Shown: positions 1 through 10,300 of the stretch, one piece after another
Layout of the letters: each line of letters begins with the position of its first letter
How positions within the stretch are numbered: position 1 is the stretch's first letter
Assembly: GCA_044449065.1 (NCBI GenBank)
Contig: JBIOHP010000005.1
Coordinates: forward strand, 124,001-188,000
From: JBIOHP01 sp044449065
GTDB lineage: Bacteria; Bacteroidota; Ignavibacteria; UBA10030; SZUA-254
DNA: 64,000 nucleotides
Direction: 5' to 3'
Position numbers and translations under genes: made by a program
Notes under the pieces: generated by a model
Seen by the model: the letters and a program-made list of their open reading frames with translations, nothing else
The model's database searches: none
Told to the model about the DNA's origin: nothing

Positions 1-509
1 TGATGGTTGGGCAGGTTTTCGGATGTGACATCTTCCGCGGAGAAAACCCTATCCACCGAAAAAGAGTCGATGCCAATACCCTTCAGGTTGAATTTTGTTA
101 GCCAACGCGCCGCTTCCTGGGTCGGAATAGGGCAATTCTCAAAATAGTCGTCCCTATTCCATTTATACTGCCAGCCGGTAAAAAAGAGGATGAAATCCAC
201 CCGTGATATTTTTGTTTCAAACTTCTTCAAGAAATTCACATCAATTTCTTTTCTATCCCGGCAGGGAATTACAATTGCGCTGCCGATAAATTTATCGATT
301 GGGAACAGGTCTAATGATTTTGTATTTTTTACTATGTGGCATGGAGCGTCGATATGCGTCCCCGAGTGCAGTACCATCGTCATTTTAAGCTCGGCAAAGT
401 CATTTTTTTCAACGGTATTGAGAACTTCAAATGCAGGCCGAAGAGTATCGGGGTATACCGTAATTTTCTCATTCAGAATATGAGTAAGGTCAATAAGTTT
501 ATTTTGCAT
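1..509 (-). CDS. Cyclase family protein (kynurenine formamidase-like), C-terminus cut by window edge
   Basis: Read on the minus strand from ATG at 509, the frame stays open to the window edge (169 codons visible), starting MQNKLIDLTHILNE. The motif HSGTHIDAPCH at about residues 50-60 is the HxGTHxDxPxH metal-binding signature of the cyclase/kynurenine formamidase superfamily (Pfam Cyclase), which are metal-dependent amide or ester hydrolases. The N-terminal 'IDLTH.L...VYPD' block is also typical. The gene lies 65 bp downstream of the minus-strand methyltransferase and is probably co-transcribed with it. The substrate cannot be told from sequence; arylformamide hydrolysis is only the best-known family activity. 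Confidence 0.85.
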   Translation of the reverse strand, partial: MQNKLIDLTHILNEKITVYPDTLRPAFEVLNTVEKNDFAELKMTMVLHSGTHIDAPCHIVKNTKSLDLFPIDKFIGSAIVIPCRDRKEIDVNFLKKFETKISRVDFILFFTGWQYKWNRDDYFENCPIPTQEAARWLTKFNLKGIGIDSFSVDRVFSAEDVTSENLPNH

Positions 510-574
510 AGTTTATCTTTATTTATTTCACGCTACCAGTGGTCAACATGGTTCGATCAAATTTTGACGGCGAC

Positions 575-1612
575 TTAGGAGCTCTTTGCTCCTTTGATCA
601 GCGAAGTCCCAAACGGCGTATCAATTCTTGCAATCTTTTTTAAGCCGGCTGCATTCATCCACGAGCGAATTTCAGATTCGGTGTAAGTGTCTCCCGCGCG
701 CGTGCCGACAAGCATATTCAAGGAAAAGAACGCGCCGTGCTGAGGGCGTAACCGGTCTTCGTCCATAATAAAATCGACGACAACGAGTTGTCCGTTGGGA
801 TTAAGAGATTTCGCGCATTTCTTCAAGAGCCGACGATTTTCTTTCTCCGAGTTGCTATGAATGATCGCAGAGAGAAATACGATATCAAATCCCCTGCCGA
901 TATCATTTTTCAAATAGTCTCCCACTCTATAATCAATTTCGGATGAAAGCTTCGCCTGCTTCACATATTTCCTGGTGAGCGGGATGACGTTAGGCAAATC
1001 GAACACTGCGGCGGAAATCCCTTTCCTTGCTCTGACAAATGCCATGCTGAATGCTCCGGAGCCGCCCCCTACATCGAGTATGCGGTTGACTCCTGTGAGA
1101 TCGATGTACGAAACAACTGCCGGCGCTTGCATGACCGCGCGGTCATGCATCGCGGCAATAAACGCCTCCAGCCATGTGGATTTGCGATCGTTGGTGTGCG
1201 GGCGGATTGCTGCGGTCGTCCCTTCACGCACAGCCCGGGTAAGCGTGCTCCACGTGTCCCACAACGAGACCGTATGCATGAACCCCGCCATATACTCGGG
1301 CTTGCCCTTCACGAGCAGATGCGCAGCGGCAGGCGTGTTGGAAAATTTCCCGCCTTTTTTAATAAGCAATTCCATTGCGCAGAGGGCGTTCATCAACCGA
1401 TCCGTTGCGCGAGGGTTCGTTTTCAGATTTTTGGCTACTTCAGCGGAGGTCCTTGCCCTATCGCCAAGCGCTGTAAAAATCCCCAGCTCATACGCGGTGA
1501 GGAAGATCCGGCTCGATTGGAAGCCGGTGGCAATCTCCCTAATCTTGATAGGAGTGAAAAGATCGGAGTTCGGTGTATTCAATTTATGTGTGGTCATATT
1601 CAGAAGTATCAA
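575..1612 (-). CDS. SAM-dependent O-methyltransferase, acetylserotonin/hydroxyneurosporene family
   Basis: 345 aa. The N-terminal ~100 residues form the winged-helix dimerisation domain typical of family-2 O-methyltransferases ('SRIFLTAYELGIFTALGDRARTSAE' region). The Rossmann methyltransferase domain follows, with glycine-rich SAM motif LDVGGGSGAF near residue 180, an acidic strand end (VFDLP), and 'LNPNGQLVVVDF' as the post-motif strand. Length matches the family (330-360). It probably methylates a hydroxyl of a small aromatic or polyketide-like substrate; the substrate is unknown. A second Met five codons in (MTTHKL) is an equally possible start and neither has a clear Shine-Dalgarno. It is likely the first gene of a two-gene unit with the downstream cyclase-family hydrolase. 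Confidence 0.85.
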   Translation of the reverse strand: MILLNMTTHKLNTPNSDLFTPIKIREIATGFQSSRIFLTAYELGIFTALGDRARTSAEVAKNLKTNPRATDRLMNALCAMELLIKKGGKFSNTPAAAHLLVKGKPEYMAGFMHTVSLWDTWSTLTRAVREGTTAAIRPHTNDRKSTWLEAFIAAMHDRAVMQAPAVVSYIDLTGVNRILDVGGGSGAFSMAFVRARKGISAAVFDLPNVIPLTRKYVKQAKLSSEIDYRVGDYLKNDIGRGFDIVFLSAIIHSNSEKENRRLLKKCAKSLNPNGQLVVVDFIMDEDRLRPQHGAFFSLNMLVGTRAGDTYTESEIRSWMNAAGLKKIARIDTPFGTSLIKGAKSS

Positions 1613-1849
1613 ATTTTGATGAAGAATTTAAATGATTACGTTCTCTGAATCTACCAATTTAGCATGACTTTCTCAATCTTAATGAGAGGGATCGTACTGC
1701 CTGAATCCATCATCGACAAGAAAAACATTTCGTTTTTAAAAATTGACAATTTTCCGCGCCTTTTGTACTTTGTTTTTAAGCAAGGTACATTCTGCCACCT
1801 AACATGTTGTTTTATCCGATAGTTATGTTCTTAAGAAGCGTACTAGAAT

Positions 1850-3004
1850 ATGAATAACCCCGGAGTTGCATCCCCGTTTAAAGCTCCCGTGCAGGAGTTG
1901 CTTCAATCCGCCGACATTCAAATCGAAGGTTCCCGTCCGTGGGATATCCAGGTAACCAATATTGGATTCTATGGAAGGGTGATCCGGGAACTGGCTCTTG
2001 GTTTGGGCGAATCGTACATGGACGGATGGTGGGATTGCGAGCATCTCGATCAGTTCTTTTACCGGCTGCTATCCGCTAACCTGCAGGAAAAAGCCGGCAA
2101 GAATAAAAAGATGATTGCGTTCAATCTCCTTTCCCGGCTCACGAATTTGCAGACGCCGCCTCGTTTACGAAAGAGCGTCGGTGTGTCCTATGAGCGGGGC
2201 GTGGAGCTTTATGCCGCCTTTCTGGATCCCTTTTATCAATACTCATGCGCCTATTTTAAGAACACCGACGACCTTGCAACAGCCCAGAAGCAAAAGATGG
2301 ATCTGATCTGCAGGAAACTGCGCCTGGAAGCGAGTGATCAGGTTCTTGATATCGGCTGCGGATGGGGCGGGCTCGCAAAATTCATCGCGGAAAAGGTCGG
2401 CTGCAAGGTTACCGGCATCAACATTGCGCAGGAGCAAATCGCGTTCGCCCGCGATTTTTGCCGGGGGACGAATGTTGAAATACTCGAGCTCGATTACCGT
2501 AACCTACTACAGGAAGAGTTTCAAAAAAAATTTAATAAGATTGTGAGCGTCGGAATGATAGAACATGTCGGCTATAAGAACCACCGCGTGTATATGCAAG
2601 CCGTGAATAATTGTCTGAAACACGACGGCATGTTCCTGCTCCAAACGATTGGAAGCAACATTTCTGCAAAAGCTGCAGATAAAAATCTTTGGATCGAAAA
2701 ATATATTTTCCCCAATGCTATAGTGCCATCGATACCGCAACTCGCCTCCGCCTCGGAAGGTCTTTTTATCATTGACGACATCCATAGTTTTGGGTCATAC
2801 TACGACTTGACACTGATGGCATGGGCTAACAACTTTGAAAACAATTGGGCAAATCTTCGTTCGCATTACGATGAACGATTTCACAGGATGTGGAGGTATT
2901 TTCTGTTATCATGCGCCGGAGCGATGCGTGCGGGTTATAACCAGCTCTGGCAAATTGTGTTCAGGAAAATCGGCACACAGGGCTTGTACGAACCGGAACG
3001 ATAA
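1850..3004 (+). CDS. cfa: Cyclopropane-fatty-acyl-phospholipid synthase
   Basis: 384 aa, the usual length for bacterial CFA synthases. The N-terminal lipid-binding region contains 'GLGESYMDGWWDCEHLDQFFYRLL', a family hallmark. The SAM domain has VLDIGCGWGGLAKFIAE around residues 165-180, then 'VSVGMIEHVGYKNHRVYM' and the C-terminal region with 'FHRMWRYFLLSCAGAMRAG'. The enzyme adds a methylene from SAM across cis double bonds of membrane phospholipid acyl chains, usually in stationary phase or under acid stress. It stands alone on the plus strand and ends at a strong hairpin terminator. Confidence 0.95.
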   Translation: MNNPGVASPFKAPVQELLQSADIQIEGSRPWDIQVTNIGFYGRVIRELALGLGESYMDGWWDCEHLDQFFYRLLSANLQEKAGKNKKMIAFNLLSRLTNLQTPPRLRKSVGVSYERGVELYAAFLDPFYQYSCAYFKNTDDLATAQKQKMDLICRKLRLEASDQVLDIGCGWGGLAKFIAEKVGCKVTGINIAQEQIAFARDFCRGTNVEILELDYRNLLQEEFQKKFNKIVSVGMIEHVGYKNHRVYMQAVNNCLKHDGMFLLQTIGSNISAKAADKNLWIEKYIFPNAIVPSIPQLASASEGLFIIDDIHSFGSYYDLTLMAWANNFENNWANLRSHYDERFHRMWRYFLLSCAGAMRAGYNQLWQIVFRKIGTQGLYEPER

Positions 3005-3017
3005 ACAGCGTCTAAAT

Positions 3018-3043
3018 AAAAGGGCGCTCATTGAGCGCCCTTT
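3018..3043. terminator. Bidirectional intrinsic terminator
   Basis: AAAAGGGCGC / GCGCCCTTTT stem with a 6-nt loop, placed between the convergent cfa (+) and T9SS protein (-). T-runs flank it in both directions, so it can serve both genes. Confidence 0.85.
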
Positions 3044-3083
3044 TGTATTACTTCCCTTCGAATTCTGCTCGAGATATTTGATA

Positions 3084-5045
3084 CTATTTGATTAAAAGCA
3101 TTTTCTGCGTTTGTGTAAACGCTTTGGTCGGATCAGAAGCGCTGACAGCGTTGAGGCGGTAATAATAGACGCCGCTTGCGACTCCGCCGGCATTCCAGCT
3201 TGCAGATTTTACTCCCGCGCCCTGCATCCCATTTACCAACGTTGTGACTTCCTGACCGAGTGCGTTATATATTTTTACAGTCACATAACTCGCTGTTCCC
3301 AATTGATAACTAATTACCGTTGTGGGATTGAAAGGATTGGGATAGTTTTGAGCCAACGCATATCGCGACACAACCTGCGGATGGCTCATCACCCCGAGAA
3401 CAACAGCAGGATTCAGGACAACATTAACGGACTGAACGCTGTTTACGTTATCAACGGTAATATTTCCAATTTGGGAAGTCCCGAAGTCGAGCAGTCCGCT
3501 GACTACTGTATAATTTCCGGGGGTTAATCCGTCAATCTGGAAGGAACCATCCAGATCGGTGATTGCGCCGCCGGCAATATTTCCGCTCTGGTCCGTAGCA
3601 TAGACAAGAGCGCCGTCTAATACCGCTCCTGTATTGCCGGCTACACTTCCTATGACCGATAAACTATCGCGCACATGATGGAGATTTTGAAGCTTGAAGT
3701 TGATATTTCCCACCACGCCGCTGTCAGTCACCACAACGGAATCGGCTTGCTTCCAATCGAACGTGGGCGTGCCGTCGTAACGGAAAAAGGACGGTTTATA
3801 TCCCATTGACCATGCCAGAAGAATATATTTTCCGGGAATTACATTCGTGAAGCTGTAATCACCGGTTGTGGTATCCGTGCCGACAAAATATTTCGTATGC
3901 ATCCCTTTATTTCCATGCGTATTGTACGCATAGACATACGCGTTTAACGGGATGGCGCCGGAAGAATCTTTAACGCTGCCGCTCATTCCATTTGCATAGA
4001 CAGGTTTTGCGCCGAGAATGAAATTAATATCGGTAACATTCCCGGTAATTGGAATTCTATCGGCGGCGTTAAACGTGGTTTTATTATTCCAAAATTGCGG
4101 CATCAATGAATCAATCCATGGATCGGCATAAATGACGACGGTATCGTTGGCGTTGAACATAAACTTATAGTTGCCGAGTGAATCTGTCTTTGTCCAGAAT
4201 GATCCCCGTCCCCAATTGTTCCAACTGTTCGGAGGGTTAATCCAGCCATGATCTCCTCCGCCCCAGGGAGGCAGAGGTATCGGCCACCTGTGATTAATAA
4301 TAAATGCAGTCATTAACGCTCGCTGCGGGTTGCCCGATCCGTCTTTCACGGAGCCCGTGAGCGAATAGAAAACCGGAGGCGTTATCTTCTTTAGACCGAT
4401 ATTAAACGTAAGGGAATCATTCGCATTGAGGGTCACTTTGGTTGCCTGGAGAATCGAGGATACATTGTCGTAAAATTCTCCAACATATCCCTTCGCCCCC
4501 GAAAAGATGTAATACTGCCCTGCCCGAAGTTTAATTGTAAAGAACCCGTTGCTATCTGTCTGCGCCTGCGGCATGAAGGGCATCATTCCAGAAGCTGGAA
4601 TAAAATTGACCATACCGCCGGCAATCGGCAGTTTGGTAGAATCATCGACGAGTGTGCCGCTAATTTTCCCGAAGGTGATAACAGGCGGAATTGTTTGAAC
4701 TTCAATGTTGTTCGATGAATCGCTCTCGCTATGGTTGATGAGCGCGGTGACATAATAGGAGTAGGTATTCCCAGTCTGCACAAAAAAATCGTAAAAGCTC
4801 GTATCTATCGTTGTGAATATTCTATTATAATGGTGAACTGTATCATTGAGTCCGCCATTCTTTTTATAGATATTGAATCTCACCGAATCGCCCTTCAAAG
4901 CATAGTGCCAGGTCAGATTTATGGACGAAAAATGTCCCATACCGCCTATCGTGCCGACAAGATTCGTCGGCGGAACCGGTTGAGAAAAAGCCGGGATGCT
5001 TACCAGGAATAGAAGCGCAACAGCAACAAACATGATAAATTTCAT
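3084..5045 (-). CDS. T9SS-secreted protein with carboxypeptidase-regulatory-like domains
   Basis: 653 aa. The N-terminus (MKFIMFVAVALLFLVSIPAFSQ) is a clear signal peptide. A fibronectin-III-like region (~25-115) is followed by at least three carboxypeptidase-regulatory-like (CarboxypepD_reg) beta-sandwich units, seen as 'GKISGTLVDDSTKLPIAGG', 'YSLTGSVKDGSGNPQRA' and 'VIGSVAGNTGAVLDGALV'. The last ~85 residues are a type A T9SS sorting domain (ALAQNYPNPFNPTTVISYQL ... GVYYYRLNA ... KMLLIK), which directs export through the outer membrane. No catalytic motif is visible, so a structural or ligand-binding surface role is likely. Confidence 0.85.
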   Translation of the reverse strand: MKFIMFVAVALLFLVSIPAFSQPVPPTNLVGTIGGMGHFSSINLTWHYALKGDSVRFNIYKKNGGLNDTVHHYNRIFTTIDTSFYDFFVQTGNTYSYYVTALINHSESDSSNNIEVQTIPPVITFGKISGTLVDDSTKLPIAGGMVNFIPASGMMPFMPQAQTDSNGFFTIKLRAGQYYIFSGAKGYVGEFYDNVSSILQATKVTLNANDSLTFNIGLKKITPPVFYSLTGSVKDGSGNPQRALMTAFIINHRWPIPLPPWGGGDHGWINPPNSWNNWGRGSFWTKTDSLGNYKFMFNANDTVVIYADPWIDSLMPQFWNNKTTFNAADRIPITGNVTDINFILGAKPVYANGMSGSVKDSSGAIPLNAYVYAYNTHGNKGMHTKYFVGTDTTTGDYSFTNVIPGKYILLAWSMGYKPSFFRYDGTPTFDWKQADSVVVTDSGVVGNINFKLQNLHHVRDSLSVIGSVAGNTGAVLDGALVYATDQSGNIAGGAITDLDGSFQIDGLTPGNYTVVSGLLDFGTSQIGNITVDNVNSVQSVNVVLNPAVVLGVMSHPQVVSRYALAQNYPNPFNPTTVISYQLGTASYVTVKIYNALGQEVTTLVNGMQGAGVKSASWNAGGVASGVYYYRLNAVSASDPTKAFTQTQKMLLIK

Positions 5046-5380
5046 AAGGACCTCATAGTATGTAAATAAATTTAATCAACTATTAAATATGAAAATTCGT
5101 TGGGAAAATTCAAAACGATCTCATGCGAATTATCACATCGAACACTAATATTGACACACATTTATGAAATTGGGTTTAATTTTTAAGAATTTTCAGCCCT
5201 TTATTCTTGTGATATTCGTCACATAAATTTTCGGCAAGGCATAAAGTCATGATTTTAATGAAGTAACTACGGCATCCTTACATAATCGGGTAATTGAGAT
5301 ACAGCGATAAAATAACAGACGCCAAATTAAACATCTTTCGAAAATTCAATTTATCCACCACAAGTCTTTAACCGATTGCT
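5046..5380. other. Intergenic region, nothing recognised
   Basis: 335 bp, AT-rich, between the start of the T9SS protein and the end of malic enzyme (both minus strand). It presumably contains the promoter of the T9SS protein. I found no convincing hairpin, ORF or repeat. Confidence 0.5.
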
Positions 5381-7117
5381 TCACCTCGAAGTACCGACGT
5401 TATCCGTTCCTGCGCGAAACGAATAATACCGTGGAATCCATTGCGCCTTCTTAATAAGCATTTCAAGTTCATGGTCGCTCACTAATCTGCCCAAGCCGGA
5501 ATCCCTTGCTTCTATCGCCACAGCTTTGGCAACTTGAGCGGAAACGTTTCGAATATCACCAAGATCCGGCAGAAGCATATTTTGCTTCCGCATATCCCCG
5601 GTAACCATTCCGCTGATTGCCTCGCTCGCCCTTAGAAACATCTTTGTCGTAATCTTTGCAGAATTGCTCACCAGAGCGCCCAAGCCAAGACCCGGAAAAA
5701 TAAACATATTATTGCACTGTGAAGTTTTGAATTTTTTTCCACAATACTCAAAGGGCCTATACGGACTCCCGGTGGCAATTAATCCTTTCCCCTGGGTTGC
5801 GATGGCAACTTCTTCAGGTGTGCACTCCGATTTGGAGGTAGGATTGGACAAGGCAAAAATAATGGGTCGTTCGTCATTAACTGCCATCTGCTTCAATATT
5901 TCCGCATTGAAAAGTCCGGGGGTTGCTGTGCCGCCGATGAGAACCGTGGTCCGGGAATTTTGTATGATATCCATTAATCCGATTTTATTGGGGGAATCTA
6001 ATTTCCACCCCGCAACCACGGAACGTTTTTGGGCAAAGGACATCTGCGATGATGTTAATCCCGGAGTATCTTCCAATAACAATCCGGTAATATCGTATGC
6101 ATAAATCTTGCTCCGTACATCTTCAACGGATAATCCTTCATTTACCAGCATGGTACGGATATTGGAAGCAATTCCGGCGCCGGCTTGCCCCATACCGACG
6201 ACAAGAAAGCGTTGATCGGCGAACCGTTGGTTTTTGATTTTCATCGCTGTCATCAACGCCGCTGCGGTCACCGCGCCTGTCCCTTGAATATCATCGTTAA
6301 AGGAAAGGATTCTGTCCCGATAGCGTTCTAATAAATTAAATGCTTTGTGCTTGGCAAAATCTTCCCATTGCAATAAGGCGTTTGGAAAATTCCGCTTTAC
6401 GCCGAGAACAAATTTTTCGATGAACTCGTCGTATTCATCTCCTATCAATCGTTTGTTGCGATATCCCAGGTAGAGAGGATCGTTCAGCAGCCGATCGGTG
6501 TTCGTCCCGACGTCCAAACAGATTGGTAAGCAGCATGCGGGATGTAATCCTCCTGCCGCAACATACAGATTTATTTTTCCGACCGGGATTCCCATGCCAT
6601 CGGAACCCAGATCGCCGAGACCGAGAATCCTCTCGCCGTCCGTAACAACGATCAAATTCACCTGTGGCAGCGATACATCCTGAAATATTTTATCGATGTT
6701 GGCAATATTATCCGGACTAATATAAATCCCGCGAAACTCGCGCGTAATATGGCTCAACATCATGCACGCTTTGCCAACCGTTGGCGTATAGACAATAGGA
6801 AGCATCTCGATGAGATTATCGGCAAGAAGACTATAAAAAAGGGTTTCGTTTCTGTTAAGCAAACTTTGAAGAAAAATATATTTTTCGATGTCGTCCTGTT
6901 TGCGTATGAACATTTCGTAACTGCGCTGCCGTTGCACCACGATATCGGAGATATTGGAGCGGAGTAACCCGCTTAAACCGAGGTTATGGCGTTCTTCCTG
7001 GCTGAAGGCGGACGCTTTGTTCAGAAAAGGATCATTCAGGAGCTGTTGACCGCGCGTGTAGACTTCAAAATATTCTTCGCAGGTCAGGGGATCAATTTTT
7101 AAGGAAAAGGTTTTCAT
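5381..7117 (-). CDS. NAD(P)-dependent malic enzyme (oxaloacetate-decarboxylating)
   Basis: 578 aa, the long eukaryote/E. coli MaeA-type length. Family signatures seen: 'LLYSLLADNLIEMLPIVYTPTVG' region, 'GERILGLGDLGSDGMGIPVGK', 'FNDDIQGTGAVTAAALM' (metal and malate site), the dinucleotide-binding 'FLVVGMGQAGAGIA', and 'PIIFALSNPTSKSECTPEEA'-like region near the C-terminus. It converts malate to pyruvate and CO2 with reduction of NAD(P). Together with PEP carboxykinase at the far end of the window it would link C4 acids to C3 pools. The cofactor cannot be assigned by eye. Confidence 0.93.
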   Translation of the reverse strand: MKTFSLKIDPLTCEEYFEVYTRGQQLLNDPFLNKASAFSQEERHNLGLSGLLRSNISDIVVQRQRSYEMFIRKQDDIEKYIFLQSLLNRNETLFYSLLADNLIEMLPIVYTPTVGKACMMLSHITREFRGIYISPDNIANIDKIFQDVSLPQVNLIVVTDGERILGLGDLGSDGMGIPVGKINLYVAAGGLHPACCLPICLDVGTNTDRLLNDPLYLGYRNKRLIGDEYDEFIEKFVLGVKRNFPNALLQWEDFAKHKAFNLLERYRDRILSFNDDIQGTGAVTAAALMTAMKIKNQRFADQRFLVVGMGQAGAGIASNIRTMLVNEGLSVEDVRSKIYAYDITGLLLEDTPGLTSSQMSFAQKRSVVAGWKLDSPNKIGLMDIIQNSRTTVLIGGTATPGLFNAEILKQMAVNDERPIIFALSNPTSKSECTPEEVAIATQGKGLIATGSPYRPFEYCGKKFKTSQCNNMFIFPGLGLGALVSNSAKITTKMFLRASEAISGMVTGDMRKQNMLLPDLGDIRNVSAQVAKAVAIEARDSGLGRLVSDHELEMLIKKAQWIPRYYSFRAGTDNVGTSR

Positions 7118-7257
7118 AGGTAGTGTTGAATGTGATGATAAATTTAAGTCAGGGTTAAAATAATATTAATTTACGAATTTTTTAAGCTACGTTCAACATG
7201 AACGATACTTCGTCCCGCTACACAAGGCGGAACCAGGAAATGCTTCATCAAAATTAA

Positions 7258-7286
7258 AAAGCCGACCCAAAGTTTGAGTCGGCTTT
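7258..7286 (-). terminator. Intrinsic terminator of the metalloprotease gene
   Basis: AAAGCCGAC / GTCGGCTTT stem (9 bp) with an 11-nt loop. On the minus strand it is followed by a T-rich tract (TTTTTAATTTT), 37 bp beyond the stop of the minus-strand gene ending at 7323. Confidence 0.8.
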
Positions 7287-7322
7287 CTTGTTGTCTTATT
7301 GATCTACTCTATACTATACTAC

Positions 7323-10300
7323 TTATTTCATTACTATGAATTTCTTAACATCCGAAAAATTATTTGCCTGCAACCGATAGAAGTATACGCCGCTGGGCAG
7401 GTTGGTTGCGTTAAACGATACCGATTTGTATCCCTCATTTTGAAATTCGTTTACCAATGTCGCTACTTTTTGACCCAGGAGATTAAAGATGCTCAGATTT
7501 ACCCTGCTCTCTTTCGGCAACTGATATTGTATAATCGTTGCCGGGTTAAATGGATTGGGATAGTTTTGCTGCAATGCATAATCTTTTGGCACCGATGCTT
7601 TTGTTGTAGTCATGGGTTTTACGAGAGATCCACCAGGATTCGTATTAGCTCCAGCGACCGAGAGCATATCTGATAGATGTTGAATGACTCTGGGATTAAA
7701 TCTGCCAATATCGGGCGTAAGATCGCTCAATGCCTGAACGGCTTCCGATAAATTTCCCTGCGAGTAGAGTGCAATGATTTTCTGTGTTTTACAATATGTC
7801 CACAGATCGTTATTGGATGTATTGGAGGCAATATCATCCGCGAGTGACGCCGCATTGAGATAATCTTTCTTATTCATTTTCTCTTGAATGCGGAACGATG
7901 AAATTAGCGATTTATATTTTCCCGGACGGGCCGCTCCTTCCAGATGATTCAGAAAATCTTCCCAGGGAACGCTGATTAAAGATTCATACCGCTTACCGGG
8001 ACCGGCAAGCTCTGATAATTCATGGAGGGCGATAGACGCAGAATCTGGACTGTGTTTAACCAGGTACTTCAGATATTTTAAATATTTTACCGTATCATTG
8101 TCAGATCTGCCGCCGTTAATGGTAGGTGATTCACTACCGGGGTTGATATGAGTATACGCAGTTTGACCAGGTGTATAAACCGAACTGCACAGGGGATACG
8201 ATACATTAACCGGACCGGATAAGGCGCCTGAGGGGGGTGCGCACGGCAGTATTGTATTTCCCCAATATGTGTTATTAGCATAAATTCCCAAATTTGTCGC
8301 ATCGTTAACAAAATAGCCGGAAAAACTGTAACCGGTGTTATAAATATTATTATACCCGCCATTCTTTATTTCAGGAATCGGTACCCACACGCAGGGATTC
8401 ATATTGAAAAGACTCAATTGATCCATTTCGCCATCGCATTGCCAGTAACCTCCTGCCGGGATATAATGACCAATCAATATTTGACCGCTTTCGTGAACAT
8501 TTATTTCACCGGCGTTTTGAAACAGAGTGTTGTTACCCGCAGCAAATCCATCCGGGGAAAGGTATGCGATGCTGTTGATTCCGGAGATATCAATACCATT
8601 CCCGTAATTATATTGAATACGCGAATTTCCCATGAAGAGAATAGAATTACACATTGAAATTCCGGGACCGGCGTTTCCCGTTCCGTTGCTATCGATCTTG
8701 GATTGATAAATATCCGCTCTGGCAGATATTAGAGATAATCCTTCCTGCCTGTTTTTTGATATTAGGGAGTACCGGATGTTTGCGGCGGAATTATTTACAT
8801 CATTGTTTGATATATCAATTCCCTGTTGGCTGCAATTTTTTATCGTACAGTATTCAATAATTGATTGACCATCCGGATTCATTAGCCATAATCCCTTTGT
8901 TCCATATTGGATATCACAATAGGAGAAGGTATGAGGTCCACTCTTATCTCGGAGTAATATATTATACCAATCCCCGGGGGCAGGTGATGAATTAGCAGAA
9001 GTGAATGTGATATGTTGACTTGAAGTACCGGTTGCGTTCAGAGTGCCATCAACTAATATTGAAGCATTATGACCGATTTTTACTACTGAACCTGATTCGA
9101 TAGTTAAATTCGTATATTGTTGTACAGTTAAGCCATTATTCAATATTATGTTTCCACCTTTAATTGAAACCCAACCCCATGCAAATGGATCATCTCCTAT
9201 CTGAAGATCACCATTTACATTGAAAGTGTTGCCGTTGTCTATGAATAATCCTGAAGAGTACGTGCCCCCATACATCATAAAAAGTGTGCCACCCGGAACT
9301 ATAAATTGGTTAGCACTTGATAACACACAGTTCCCCACAAGTTGGAACTGTAAAAATATATTATTATCAAGACCGGAAATATCCGGCATGATATCGTTTG
9401 GTAAATCGGTGCCTTGTACTATAATATCACTTTCGTTATCCTTGAAATGGTTTCCTTGAATGATGTGGTTCCAATGTCCATTAACATCATTTTCTATGAG
9501 ATATAAACCATGAGTCGCGTTCTGGATAATCGAATTTCTTATTATTAGACTATCGTTTTGATTATGATACGAAGCAGCAATTCCTGACCAATGCTCACGG
9601 TAATTTCCATACCCAATACCCTCAAATTTTATACTATCATTGATACCATTCCCTCCGGCTGAGACAAATTTACCACTACTTAACGAGATTGATGCGTCTT
9701 TAATGATATCCCATGTAGAACCCGGGCTGATATTAATATTTTTCGGTAAGTCAAAAGTTAGCGAACCATTGACGAAGACATTCCCCGAAAGTATTCCATC
9801 TGGTACTTCATTAGCAGAAGAGAAAAAATAATTATATAATGGTGGAGCGTTAATTTGATAATTTACGTTAAATGATACTTTGTGATCATTCGGATTTACT
9901 GAAAATGCGTTTAATGAAATACCGGTCATTAAACTATCTATAGAATTGGTATTTGGATCGCTGTTCTGATTAAGATCCGTACCGTGCTGGGGATAAAAAT
10001 CGTTTGGATCACCGGGTGTGTACCTGATTCTCGGATAATTTTTCACCGTTAATATTAGATTCTTAAGTGCCTCATTGCCTAATCTTCCGGTTCCAAAATA
10101 GTAACTTGCTGAATCCCAGTTTAATGCTGAAAAACTTGAATAATGCCAGATTAAAGCTCCTCCCGTGAATCCTTGAGGTGGATTGATTCCACCGGCAAAT
10201 CTATTAAATCCTTCGCGCTGCCGATTTTCTACAACAAAATATTCGCTATGTTGGTAATTATTATTTCTTCCTGCATCCCCATAGACCGTGATAAGAGCCA